Below, in pieces: positions 54,301 to 61,096 of a DNA stretch of 64,000 nt. Every line of letters starts with the position of its first letter. The stretch's first letter is position 1. The DNA is from JANSYA01 sp965243385 (GTDB taxonomy: Bacteria > Spirochaetota > Leptospiria > Leptospirales > Leptonemataceae), in assembly GCA_965243385.1 (NCBI GenBank), contig CBDEUV010000002.1, positions 5,704,001-5,768,000 on the forward strand, read 5' to 3'. A model generated the notes under the pieces. That model did no database searches and had not been told where the DNA came from. It saw nothing but the letters and a program-made list of their open reading frames with translations. Position numbers and translations under genes: made by a program.

Positions 54301-54389
54301 TTACGGTATACGGCCGCCAGAAAAGACTCGGGCTCGGTGGAATGTACGGTCATTGAAGCGAGACAGTAAACCTTTACCGGTCTGCTCAC
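45330..54389 (-). CDS. FAAL-ACP-KS-AT-MT-KR-ACP-C hybrid polyketide megasynthase
   Basis: A 3019-residue single-chain synthase. Order: fatty acyl-AMP ligase (about 1-600; P-loop YTSGSTAEPKG near 189, GRLKDLIIVNGRNIYPQDLE); ACP1 (Ser663 in GLTSV); ketosynthase (about 725-1140; Cys885 in DTACSSS, EAHGTGT, KSNLGH); acyltransferase (Ser1353 in GHSMGE, FASHSP near 1450, which favours methylmalonyl-CoA); methyltransferase (about 1690-1850, VLDFGCGHGTDL); ketoreductase (about 2206-2400, TGGSGDLG, Tyr2350); ACP2 (Ser2519 in GLDSL); condensation domain (about 2580-3015, HHVIADG at 2714). All catalytic residues checked are present; DH, ER and thioesterase are absent. It would load a fatty acid, add one extender, reduce the ketone and release through the C domain. 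GTG 54389 or ATG 54353 starts it. It diverges from an AraC membrane protein. Confidence 0.93.
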   Translation of the reverse strand: MSRPVKVYCLASMTVHSTEPESFLAAVYRNLESIPDQRLLTFLANGEDETDFRNFRQLDREARRFALILRERGALPGDRVLLALPGELPFLSAFLGCLYAGLIAVPAHPPRIHKGRPDTNLNRIRAIIQDCEPKLAIMERATGERMLGLSQQFPELGSVACIFTDEHDAFDPELFRREHQPAERPAFLQYTSGSTAEPKGVILTHGNLYANLAGLNRATGETREDRKLSWLPFFHDLGLIGNLLFTLYVGCECVVLPPVTVLQKPIRWLRAVSRYRSTTSGGPNFAYELCIEAIGERERSELDLSSWRIAYNGAEPLRAGTLQEFERLFAPAGFGARVMAPCYGLAESTLMVATAGAGEGCTITAFDREGLTENRALPRKDSAVNLVSCGIPRGEAVVRIVDPDSLQPVPDGNVGELWIQSESVSPGYWNKGELNRAVFGLQLPGEGGGFLRSGDLGFFHAGELYITGRLKDLIIVNGRNIYPQDLELCAKQAHALTHAGTGAAFAQDAGAAATNPAQASGNGVIVVQEVHRRFRPEQGPEIVRAIRGALAEAHELHPAAVVLVKFGAVPRTTSGKVRRRSCSQKLAAGELAVVFRDDHSEDNPAESGPDSYARPGRNKSKTDASRGFLEIRNRLINEIAGATRSRPDDIETNRPFSYLGLTSVLAVQLVNRLETWLERTIPPAVVFDYNTIDELAEYLAADAAAPAPASDDVAKTVTQENIAGEQIAIVGIGCRFPGGAVDTASFWKVLREGRDCVQSVPDHRWFDGDPERLPRGGFLDEIADFDPAVFGISPREAERMDPQQRLLIETTYEALEDAGFDPFAAAKRTGVYVGISGSEYALRQLSHESLVDARTHTGGALSLAANRLSYIFGFNGPSMSVDTACSSSLVALHLACEELRRNPELDLCIAGGANLLLTSEVMAGFERLGVLSPAGRCRPFDARADGIVRGEGVGVLCLQRLSEARRTNAAVYGVVAGSAVNQDGRSFGLTAPNGLAQQAMLRDACRRANIAPTTIDYVEAHGTGTALGDPVEAGALGQVYGAGRAPGEVCSIGSVKSNLGHLEAAAGVAGVIKAALMLHHKRLVPSLHFETPNSEIDFEALALRVQTADEAFPANGRPRRVGVSGFGFGGTNAHVILEEAPSVETFPESSDASAQTAARGEASPALLIPLAGFTASGLRRKSKQLADWLGNHETKSGDVNLYDLAYTCATKQKIDQAHRLAVQASSVSDLREKLSTFATGATEIPGLIHDEAPAGDRAGPGTVFVFAGQGAKFWPLPARQYANEPAFARELARCADALRELTDVDLLDELEGGESSVLNQARYMQPALFAIQMALVALWAERGVRPDAVLGHSMGEVAAACTAGALDLNTAIRILYHRGRLVEQTTGRMALIALAEDQVRTRLHARSDISIAAVLAPSSVVVSGEADAVDRLITAYETADVFARPLESVSFASHSPRMEPLIGPFLESLSGGETATDSMRFATPRLPMFSTVTGERIPEDRVLGPEYWAENLRQPVRFYPALQTAREHGLRCFVEMSPHPNLLPAIRETLRTHALQSDARGASAIAVSALHRDRCPGEMLREALGAMYVQGTWRNFSRLYPRAGRQLRLPPYPFERKRYWLHMLDHLRPHPGPVQINGAQTAALETDETESPVSRFYDALAAASPDGSAYLTFGPFERVREDFSWIRAFAFPHRYPDQFEALRNSQLALRDKLLAHVDFTKARRVLDFGCGHGTDLSVLAEKHRDIRCDGFTLSARQRARGIEQSHRRGVQDRVRIFQMDSSRDPFPGMYDVAFGFEVAGHIQDKDALFSNLSKHLVNGGYCLLADFISHSLSEIQIDSTASYSATVADWAGVLARHQFRISVSQDISAAISNFLYAPNFEQDVEELGGEIELSQTVRDYLVSYRNLGTALSRGFLSYVLLTLRKDALAPEADLLIDNLRQLSPGRDLTTHAGHRIESAPVNAPMHYHLRWVAQPLPAGGAADSGAAFRIICEDEALAPALRAAAKRSSLELTIVSSMEALNSLESRNAAGSSDDDDAQIVYIAPQPADHMGNPGSEMERLCRDFLSLFQKTRARLWLVTRGCAGPSGDEVQQARQSEAINPDPRMNERGADLPLGALLWGLGRSLREEEPGRAGALLDMDPEAEPAAFAERLLAELQYADSANEGAQELAYRAGVRYVPRLIPDEGAESNAAGSGEAAQIIRPDGAYLVTGGSGDLGRLTIEHLIALGARHIVVLSRTATRNSLEDLMRKHPGIIVTAACDVADGDALRKLAVDRKRRGLPAIRGIVHAAGVHEDLLLHQLDQESMLRVLAPKVLGAFHLHRVFSEGLDFFVSYSSASAVLARPGQGSYSAANAFLDAFAQFRRRLDLPAVSIGWGPWRDMGFARSAGGARLTAHLERLGISALDPEYGMQSLQRALGSPGFSAHWLVLDVDWKKFRTYHPAAERSPLLTRVLRMSQQMKTQSGQEHQNWQARFRASPVAKQREILEDYLREHTARVLRLGKHEVDPERPLNQMGLDSLMAVELKNLIEGEFQIPVPVARMFRGAGIRDMAAFLSGETEHTIDIDRGDAAPRDALRDAAIDLPLLPVQRWFFEQANPVPDHWNVSGLITFPGDADPAILERATDEMIRRHESLRVRFALNSRGDRVQRVLPMVSVPFRTVQLNAAPGPERSGEISRIVANDNAGLDLAAGPVFRVAYLRGAAREQGRLLLVLHHVIADGFGIALFFREFLAIYESLRHDRELPPGAPGPALGDYTRALARHADSPELSANAAVWEALIPTDITKLPRDYNHGALREVQMIQEGERQSVETLLDAKTTERLLSLADQRGTGLETLLLAAVVQSFTQWSGNSKLAVSCEHHGRDGGAVEAGRLLTWCSSMFPLSLERGDAIDQTLAKVQDRMAAVPTDRAGYGVMRYMSADPELRRRMEAAGQPEIKLLYHGNLFEHIRSAIQPHAVAPEPRGPIYDGRNRPRHLIYVYGALLDECLRVEIAYMRTLFQKQTMESVLQNLRRALRDLVRK

Positions 54390-54491
54390 TACCTGCTGGA
54401 TCCAGTGCGAAGTTTTTATTCAGAATCAGGCCAGAGTTTTAGGTGAGTTTTCGCTTGCCGACTCTCCCGGTTGGAATTCCCGTGAAGCCGT

Positions 54492-56129
54492 ATGCGGTCC
54501 GGACGCACGCTCATTTCGATACTTGTATTTTTAGTAGTATCGGAAACGCTGAACGCGGTGCCTGTTCAAGATCTGGATGGTGAGCTGGCGGCGCTCAGTC
54601 TCGATTCCGGGCTGGAAATCTACGAAGATCCGGACGCTTCCGCCGGGCTCGCGGACGTACTGCGCGATTCCGACGGCTGGCGCCTGAATCGCGAGACCAT
54701 TCCCGCATTTGGATATACCCGTTCCGCCTTCTGGCTGCGTTTCACGGTACGCAATGACGCGAGCGTCGCCGCCCGACCTCTGTTGCTTCTGGATAACGAG
54801 TATCTGGATCGCATCGATCTGTACGAACTCAATCCTGAGAGTATGCAAGACCCGCCTCTGCGGGAGCGGGTGAGCGGTCGGAACTTTCCATTTTCCACCC
54901 GCGAATACAAGAACACCGGATATGCGTTTCTTCTGGATTTTCCGCCGCAGACTGCAAAGACGATCGTACTCCGGATCGTTTCGCAGAATACGCTGAGCAT
55001 TCCGTTATCCGTGGTGCACGCGGAGCGGCATCGCGAGATGGTTTTGTTCCGACAGGTGCGGGTCGGTTTTTACGCCGGCCTGGTTTTATTCTGGTTCTTA
55101 TTGAACATGATCTTCTATTTCGCGTTTCGCGATAAGAATTTTCTATATTACTGCTTCTATCTGGCCTGCACGGTTCCCATTCAATTCGCTCTCCAGGGTG
55201 TCCTGTTCCAGTATTTGTGGCCGGACTGGCCGGTGTGGAACTCTCATTTCAACACCATCGCCGCGACGGTGGGCTTCATGAGCGGAATCGTGTTCTGCAG
55301 GCAGTTTCTGAATCTGCGACTGCACGCGCCAGGACTGGACGCCTGGTTTACCCGCGGATTGATTCTGGTCAGCCTGGCGCCGCTGTTGCTGCTGATCAGC
55401 GTGCCGCTCGCGGAAGCGTACGTGGGCGGCGTGACTCTCCCGATCGCGGTCGCCCTGGGTTTGCTGGCCGGTTGGAAGCTGTTTTTGAAAGGATATCGTC
55501 CCGCGCGATTCTATCTGCTCGCCTGGAAGCTGTTTTTTATTGCGGGAATTATATACACGCTGCAGGTATTCGCGATTCTTCCGCCGCGCTTATTCGGCCT
55601 GTACATGATCGACTACGTCTTTCTGGGACAGTTCGCCGAGATACTCCTGTTTCCCCTGGCGATCGGCGATCGGATTCGAACCAAGCTACATGAAAACCGG
55701 GACGCCGGCATCGAAGAACCGCGAGCCCAGATGTCCCGGCTGCTGCGTCTGGATCTGAAAATGGTCGCCGAGAAGCTGCGGCATGCCATGCAGGAAGCCC
55801 GCGTGTATCGCTCGAATTTGACATTGCGAAAACTGGCGGTGCACGTCGGAATTTCCGAAAAGGATCTTTCGGAATATCTGAACCGGGAACTGAATCAGAG
55901 CTTTTATGAATATCTGCATGAGTACCGGATTCGCGAGGCCCGCGAGTTGCTGATTCAGTACCCGGATCGCAAGATTATCGAGATCGCGTACGACGTCGGT
56001 TATAACAACCTTTCGACTTTCAATCGATCGTTCCTGATGCAGACCGGGCATACGCCGCGGGATTTTCGCCGGGCTCAAGTGGACAGCGCTTCGTCCGGCT
56101 CTGGAATACCCGCAAGCGACCCTTCCTGA
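54492..56129 (+). CDS. 7TMR-DISM membrane receptor fused to AraC DNA-binding domain
   Basis: A 545-residue one-component regulator. A leader (about 8-22) is followed by a periplasmic 7TMR-DISMED2-like jelly roll (about 40-175; IPAFGYTRSAFWLRFTV, LLLLDNEYLDRIDLY). Seven hydrophobic segments follow at about 185-395, starting VGFYAGLVLFWFLLNMIFYF. The C-terminal 130 residues are an AraC-type double HTH: RKLAVHVGISEKDLSEYLN and EIAYDVGYNNLSTFNRSF, ending TGHTPRDFRR. So the receptor itself can bind DNA at the membrane, without a kinase. It starts 102 bases from the megasynthase start in the opposite direction, which makes it the likely regulator of that gene. ATG 54492. Confidence 0.88.
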   Translation: MRSGRTLISILVFLVVSETLNAVPVQDLDGELAALSLDSGLEIYEDPDASAGLADVLRDSDGWRLNRETIPAFGYTRSAFWLRFTVRNDASVAARPLLLLDNEYLDRIDLYELNPESMQDPPLRERVSGRNFPFSTREYKNTGYAFLLDFPPQTAKTIVLRIVSQNTLSIPLSVVHAERHREMVLFRQVRVGFYAGLVLFWFLLNMIFYFAFRDKNFLYYCFYLACTVPIQFALQGVLFQYLWPDWPVWNSHFNTIAATVGFMSGIVFCRQFLNLRLHAPGLDAWFTRGLILVSLAPLLLLISVPLAEAYVGGVTLPIAVALGLLAGWKLFLKGYRPARFYLLAWKLFFIAGIIYTLQVFAILPPRLFGLYMIDYVFLGQFAEILLFPLAIGDRIRTKLHENRDAGIEEPRAQMSRLLRLDLKMVAEKLRHAMQEARVYRSNLTLRKLAVHVGISEKDLSEYLNRELNQSFYEYLHEYRIREARELLIQYPDRKIIEIAYDVGYNNLSTFNRSFLMQTGHTPRDFRRAQVDSASSGSGIPASDPS

Positions 56130-56241
56130 TCGAGCGCCGGTTTACGAGCTTCGCCTTTACGCAGTGGTCATTGATTCAACGCAGGTCCGCGCAGACGGGA
56201 AGCGCTTGCTCAAGCCCGCGCTCCCCGCGTGTTTCCGGTCC

Positions 56242-56781
56242 TCAGGGGCCGTCGTAGATCCATTGAATCGTCGCTGTATGACCGCTGGAGCACGCCTGGG
56301 CCGCATCGACGAAGCTTTCTCCCAGATCGTCCTGGCGATCCTGGATGCACTGTTCAAAGCCTTCCTCGTAGGCGTATATGGGCGACGGATTGCCGGCCAT
56401 CAGGGCGCGCACCGTCGCGGTTGCCTGAGTCGGATTGACCCATGGGTTGCTGCCGTCCATCGTCCAGCGTCCCCATGTCGCCGGATTCGCGTTGTTTGAA
56501 ATCTGAGCGGAGATCTGCCAGGAATGCAAATCCGGAGCGCTTAGCGGATTGATATGGTTGTTACTGCTGACCGCCGATGCTATATCCTCCCAGACCATCG
56601 TCTGTTGATTAAAGGCCTGCACCGTAACGGTCTGATTTGGCTCGAACATGTATCCTGAAAAAGTGAACTGACGGTGAACATAGCCGCCATCGCTCCAGTA
56701 AAATGTTTGATTGTTGAGCGGAGCGATCATGCAACTGATCCCGACCGACAACAGGCACGCTGCCAGAATGATTTTTTTCAT
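56242..56781 (-). CDS. Lipoprotein, unknown function
   Basis: From ATG 56781, supported by GGAGG six bases upstream (an earlier ATG at 56820 lacks one), 179 residues with lipobox VGISCMIAP. The mature part is beta-rich: RQFTFSGYMFEPNQTVTVQAF, MVWEDIASAVSSN, and ends with three Cys in FEQCIQD and QACSSGHT. It looks like an Ig-like or calcium-binding surface domain, but no family is recognised. It converges with the 7TMR-AraC gene 112 bases away. The gap upstream of it (56821-57031) contains palindromes, including a copy of the 45-kb element. Confidence 0.65.
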   Translation of the reverse strand: MKKIILAACLLSVGISCMIAPLNNQTFYWSDGGYVHRQFTFSGYMFEPNQTVTVQAFNQQTMVWEDIASAVSSNNHINPLSAPDLHSWQISAQISNNANPATWGRWTMDGSNPWVNPTQATATVRALMAGNPSPIYAYEEGFEQCIQDRQDDLGESFVDAAQACSSGHTATIQWIYDGP

Positions 56782-56949
56782 TTTTCCTCCGGGTCTGAAG
56801 GAGCCTGGATTTTTGAACACTCTCCAGAGGCCCGTAACTTATGTTACGATTGCCTTATGGATGTGTAAGGTGGTCGGGCCGGGACCGGCCCGGCGCGTCT
56901 TAGTTAGAACTGATCGGTTTCTTCTTGGAGCAGGCGCCAGGCCGGCGCA

Positions 56950-57030
56950 ATTTGGCTGGTTGAATCTCCTGCGGAGGCAGCCCGCATCTCCGACGGAGAT
57001 GCCAGGCTCGCAGGTCTTGCAGACCTGCTG
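56950..57030. repeat. Dispersed palindrome related to the 45-kb repeat unit
   Basis: CTCGCAGGTCTTGCAGACCTGCTGT (57008-57031 region, palindrome CAGGTCT/AGACCTG at 57011-57027) differs from the core of the 66-bp units, CTCGCAGGTCTGCGACCTGCTGT, by only a two-base insertion. A second palindrome, ATCTCCGACGGAGAT, precedes it. It sits directly after the stop of the giant TPR gene, so it probably serves as its terminator, like the repeat array. This suggests a small dispersed REP-like family in this genome. Confidence 0.6.
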
Positions 57031-57031
57031 T

Positions 57032-60000
57032 TTAAATCTCTTCGCGGAGATTGTGCAGGACCGGCGGGACCCAGTCGTCGATCAGAGGTTCGCGCACTTC
57101 GCCGGCGGCGCCGTATTTGAATGCGAGCTGCACATTTGTACGGGCGATTTCGTTATCGAGCGACATCTTGCGCGCCGATTCGATGGCGTTGTAATAATAA
57201 CGCAGCGCGTTTTGTTCCAGTTCGCGCAGATCCTGTTCGGCTCCGCCGCGCGCTTTGAGTTCGACGTACTCTTTCTCGTAGACCGCGCCAATATTGTTAT
57301 AGATCGCGGCGAGACTCAAGAAAATATAACGTTGCTCGTCGTTTTGCTGGTCGGGGCGCTCGATCTCGTTCGCCCGGCGTTCGAAGTCGCTTTCAAGTTT
57401 CAAATAATTGCCGAGCGCCGCCCGGGGCTGATCGGTATAAAAGTACGAATTGCCCCGCGCGATTAAGAGCACCGGATCGGAGTTACTGTAGACCGGATCG
57501 ACCGACTCCCACTGGCGCAGCGCCGTTTCGAAATCGCCGCTCACATAATCGATCCAGCCGGTCCAGTAGGTTAGATGCGCGCGCGCGTCCTGGCCCTGCA
57601 GATCTTCTGTCAGGGCTCGCGTAAAATACTCGCGGGCCCGCAGGAGTTCCCGCCGGCGGTTCTGGTTTTCGACGGTTTCCGCCCCGCGACCGCGGTCGGG
57701 ATAGATGCGGGTATCCGGAAAGCCGATGCGCGCTTCGCTCGAAAAACCGGCGTTGCGCAAAAAGATCAACGATCCCAGGTTATAAAAGATGCGGCCGTAG
57801 TCGCCGGCCAGCAGGGTTTCATCTTCGGGGCGATTGCCGGCGGTGCTCTGGAAACGCGCATAGATTCGCGCGGCTTCTTCGAAGTAGGGGGCCGCCCGGT
57901 CGAAATCGCGCAGATCTTTGTAGTATTCGCCGATGGCGTTCACCGCCAGATAGTGACGTTTGTCGAAATTGTGCGCGTTCTGGAACTGCTTGAGCGCGCG
58001 CAGGGATTCTTTCTGACGCATGAGAAAGCGCCCGCGCTGGTAAAAGGCTTCTCCGTAGCGGCTGCCGACGATGGTTTCGCCGTCGCGCTCTTCTTCTTTC
58101 TGAAATACGAGTTCGAGCAGATGCGCGGCGTTGTCTTTGATGTTCAGGCCGGAGAGGGCGTCGACCGGATCGACCTGGTATTGAATGCGCAGCTCGTCTT
58201 CGTCTATGTCGATATAAAAGCCTGCGAGCTTGGTGGTCAGATAGATGGGCAGGTCTTCTTCTAAGCCCAGCTTCCGGATTTCGCGGTGTTTGGCCAGGAC
58301 AAGCCTGGGATCGCCTTTGGCTTTGTACAATTCGATGTACGTATTCAGCAGGCCCGCGTGGCCTTTGATTTCCATCGGCGATTTTTCGATGATCTTTTCG
58401 TACTCGCGGGCCGCGGCGGCGTAGTTGCCCTGGTTGTAATAGATCTGGCCGATGCCCGCGATCGCTTCGACGTCGTCCGGGCGATTCATCAGAGTCAGAA
58501 TCAGGCGATAGTAGTCGATGGCCAGCGCGTCGTTTTTATAGCGTTCCCCGTCCGCGCTTTCGAGAAAATTGCGCGCCTTATTCGAATGAAAGCGCGCCAG
58601 ATTCATGAGCGTTGTCCGGCGTAACTCCTGATCGCGCAGGCGGTCGACGATATAGGCGCCGGGCGCTTCCACCTGACGCCGCACGTCGTCGCGATCGGTC
58701 AAAATGGCTTTGCGTCCGGCTTCGCGCGCTTCATCTTCGGGCCAGGGGAGGCCGGGAATCATGCGAATCAGAGGGGCGCGTCGTTCCGGAAAACTCCAGG
58801 CGCTCGCCGCCCGCTCCGTTCCGTAGTCCGGGCTGACCCGACCGTACAGTTTTTCAAAAGCGTCATCGTAAAAGCCGGCGTTCATATAAGCGATGCCGTA
58901 GCGATTCAGGTACTCTGAATCGTACACGCCGCCGGCCGCTTCGCGCGCGCCTTCGAAGCGCTCTTCGGCGAGCTTTTTGAGCTCCAGCCGTTCGCCGACG
59001 TCCACGGTCTTGCGCGCCTGGTAGAGCGCTTCGAGTCCCGAGTCGTAGCGGCCTTTGATACTCAGCCAGTTGTAGATCAAAACGGAGCCGATGAGAGTTC
59101 CAACGGCGAAGACCGCCGCCGCTCCCAGCAGAGCCAGCCAGCGATTGCGCGCCCGCCGCCGGGCGATCTCGTCCGGGCTCATCTGGTCGGCGTAGATAAT
59201 TTGAACGCCGTCTTTGGTAACCTGTGAAGGCGTCGTGTCCGGGCGGTAGCCCAGGCGCGCGTCGATGAAATCCGCGATCTGATCCGGCTCGGCCTGATCG
59301 ATGATCATATTCATCAGCAGGCGCTGGTCCGGCTGCGAAATCTTCTCGTTAACTACAATGTCGATGACCGACTTTTTGACCCCGGGGGGATAGTCGGTGA
59401 GGGCCGTGCGGATATTGGCCAGGTCTTCATCGGTAAACTCGTCGCCGATGCCGCTTTCCATTTGAGCGGCTTCCGACATCGCGTCCAGGTCGCTCATGTC
59501 GAGAGTCAATTCGCCGCCGGGATCCGCTGTTAGATCGGCGGGCACGCTCAAATCGGCGCCCAGGTCTCCGCCCAATTCGCCGCCCAGGTCCAGGCCGCCG
59601 CCCAAATCGCCGAGATCGCCGGCGTCGCCCAGATCCCCGCCGGGCTCGCCACCGGACAGTTCCAGGTCGCCGGCATCGCCGAAATCCGTGGCACCGGCGT
59701 CGCCAAAATCGTCGCCTCCGCCGCCCGCATCCGGGGCGCCGAAGTCCCCGAGATCGCCGCCCAGATCACCCAGGTCGCCGCCCAAATCGCCCAGATCGCC
59801 GCCGAGATCCCCGGCGCCGCCCGCGTCGAATTCGCCGGCACCCGCACTATCGCCCGGGGCGCCGAAGTCCCCGAGGTCACCCAGGTCTCCGAAGTCCGCC
59901 GCTCCCGCATCGCCGCCGCCCGCATCCAGCGGATCTGCGGTTACGGTCAGGCCGGAGTCGTCGCCGAAATCAGCGCCCGCGTCTCCGGTGTCGAAATCGA

Positions 60001-61021
60001 GCGAAGTATCGCCCGCGTCGCTCGCATCTGCCGGCAGGCCGAAGTCCGAATCGCCGCCGTCCAGTAAGTCGCCCAGGTCGCCCAGGGCGTCCGCGTCTCC
60101 GCCTGCGTCCAGATCGGCAGGTGAATCAAAATCGGCGACGCCCGGATCCGCTGCATCCGCCGCCGCGTCTTCTAAGCCGGTGCCGGTCGCCGGTTGATCG
60201 AGATCCAGATTGGCGATGTCTTCGAGGTCGAGTCCTTCGTCGAGTCCGTCGCTGACTTCACCGACGTCGGCCGGGGCGCCCGTGTCGAGGGCGTCGCCCA
60301 GATCTCCGAGTCCGCCCAGGTCTCCCAAATCGCCTGCGTCTTCGGACGGTGTGCCCAAATCGCCGAGATCAAAATCGCCGCCGGGTTCGGCTCCCGTTGA
60401 TTCATCGCTCAGGGAGTCGAGACCGAAATCACCGGCATCTGCAGCGGGCGGTGTTTCGCCCGCGTCGCCCGGGATTCCCAGATCCCCCAGGTCGCCCAGA
60501 TCTCCCAGGTCGCCCGCATCCGCAACGGGAGGTGTATCGCCTGCGTCTCCGGGGATTCCCAGGTCCCCCAGATCGCCCAAATCGCCGAGGTCGCCGGGTG
60601 CGCCCGCGGGATCGCTTCCAGCGTCGGGAGTGGGGCCGAAATCGAATTCGTCGGGATCGGGCGCATCGCCCGCTGCGGGGCTGTCGCTCAGGAGATCTTC
60701 CAGACCTCCGAGATCCGCGGCGCCGGTATCTCCGGCCTCCAATGCATCGCCGCTTTCACCGGCACCCGGGTCAGCCAGGCCTTCCAGGCCGCTCAGGTCC
60801 GGGCCATCCCCGCCTTCCGGGGCGGCGGGTTCGGCGGATTCGTCAAGAGGCGGGGGGACGAATTCGGGTTCTTCCGGTTCCGGGGCGAATTCCGCCATAT
60901 CGGAATTGAATTGTTCGAGCATGGGCTCGAAGACGCCGGTGTCCGGAGATTCGTTCAGCGGGCCCAGGAGTTCCTGGACCTGTTCGAGTTCTTCTGGTGT
61001 GAGTTCTTGCCCTTCGGCCAT
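57032..61021 (-). CDS. Giant TPR protein with Asp/Gly/Leu-repeat cytoplasmic tail
   Basis: A 1329-residue single-pass membrane protein. Residues 1-60 are a helical start (AEGQELTPEELEQVQELLG), 60-540 an extremely acidic low-complexity region built on GDLGDLG and related D/G/L/A patterns, then a short helical part (LANIRTALTDYPPGVKKSV), the TM WLALLGAAAVFAVGTLIGSV (about 627-650) preceded by RRRARNR, and a C-terminal TPR region (about 655-1329; DAIDYYRLILTLMNRPDDVE-type repeats, GNYAAAAREYEKIIEKSP). Positive-inside charge puts the acidic tail in the cytoplasm and TPRs in the periplasm. It diverges by 75 bases from a double-CBM48 gene. Unknown function; the tail could bind cytoplasmic partners or condense. 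Confidence 0.8.
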   Translation of the reverse strand: MAEGQELTPEELEQVQELLGPLNESPDTGVFEPMLEQFNSDMAEFAPEPEEPEFVPPPLDESAEPAAPEGGDGPDLSGLEGLADPGAGESGDALEAGDTGAADLGGLEDLLSDSPAAGDAPDPDEFDFGPTPDAGSDPAGAPGDLGDLGDLGDLGIPGDAGDTPPVADAGDLGDLGDLGDLGIPGDAGETPPAADAGDFGLDSLSDESTGAEPGGDFDLGDLGTPSEDAGDLGDLGGLGDLGDALDTGAPADVGEVSDGLDEGLDLEDIANLDLDQPATGTGLEDAAADAADPGVADFDSPADLDAGGDADALGDLGDLLDGGDSDFGLPADASDAGDTSLDFDTGDAGADFGDDSGLTVTADPLDAGGGDAGAADFGDLGDLGDFGAPGDSAGAGEFDAGGAGDLGGDLGDLGGDLGDLGGDLGDFGAPDAGGGGDDFGDAGATDFGDAGDLELSGGEPGGDLGDAGDLGDLGGGLDLGGELGGDLGADLSVPADLTADPGGELTLDMSDLDAMSEAAQMESGIGDEFTDEDLANIRTALTDYPPGVKKSVIDIVVNEKISQPDQRLLMNMIIDQAEPDQIADFIDARLGYRPDTTPSQVTKDGVQIIYADQMSPDEIARRRARNRWLALLGAAAVFAVGTLIGSVLIYNWLSIKGRYDSGLEALYQARKTVDVGERLELKKLAEERFEGAREAAGGVYDSEYLNRYGIAYMNAGFYDDAFEKLYGRVSPDYGTERAASAWSFPERRAPLIRMIPGLPWPEDEAREAGRKAILTDRDDVRRQVEAPGAYIVDRLRDQELRRTTLMNLARFHSNKARNFLESADGERYKNDALAIDYYRLILTLMNRPDDVEAIAGIGQIYYNQGNYAAAAREYEKIIEKSPMEIKGHAGLLNTYIELYKAKGDPRLVLAKHREIRKLGLEEDLPIYLTTKLAGFYIDIDEDELRIQYQVDPVDALSGLNIKDNAAHLLELVFQKEEERDGETIVGSRYGEAFYQRGRFLMRQKESLRALKQFQNAHNFDKRHYLAVNAIGEYYKDLRDFDRAAPYFEEAARIYARFQSTAGNRPEDETLLAGDYGRIFYNLGSLIFLRNAGFSSEARIGFPDTRIYPDRGRGAETVENQNRRRELLRAREYFTRALTEDLQGQDARAHLTYWTGWIDYVSGDFETALRQWESVDPVYSNSDPVLLIARGNSYFYTDQPRAALGNYLKLESDFERRANEIERPDQQNDEQRYIFLSLAAIYNNIGAVYEKEYVELKARGGAEQDLRELEQNALRYYYNAIESARKMSLDNEIARTNVQLAFKYGAAGEVREPLIDDWVPPVLHNLREEI

Positions 61022-61096
61022 AAGTTTTCGGAATTTTCGCGAATCCGCTTAAAATGTGTCAGAGACTTCGTTGAAATTATCGACACAGTAGAAGAG

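Noticed and set aside
59496..61052. Ser/Pro/Arg-rich open frames on the plus strand
   Set aside because: They are the complement of the GDLGDLG low-complexity region of the giant TPR gene; the bias comes from repeat composition.
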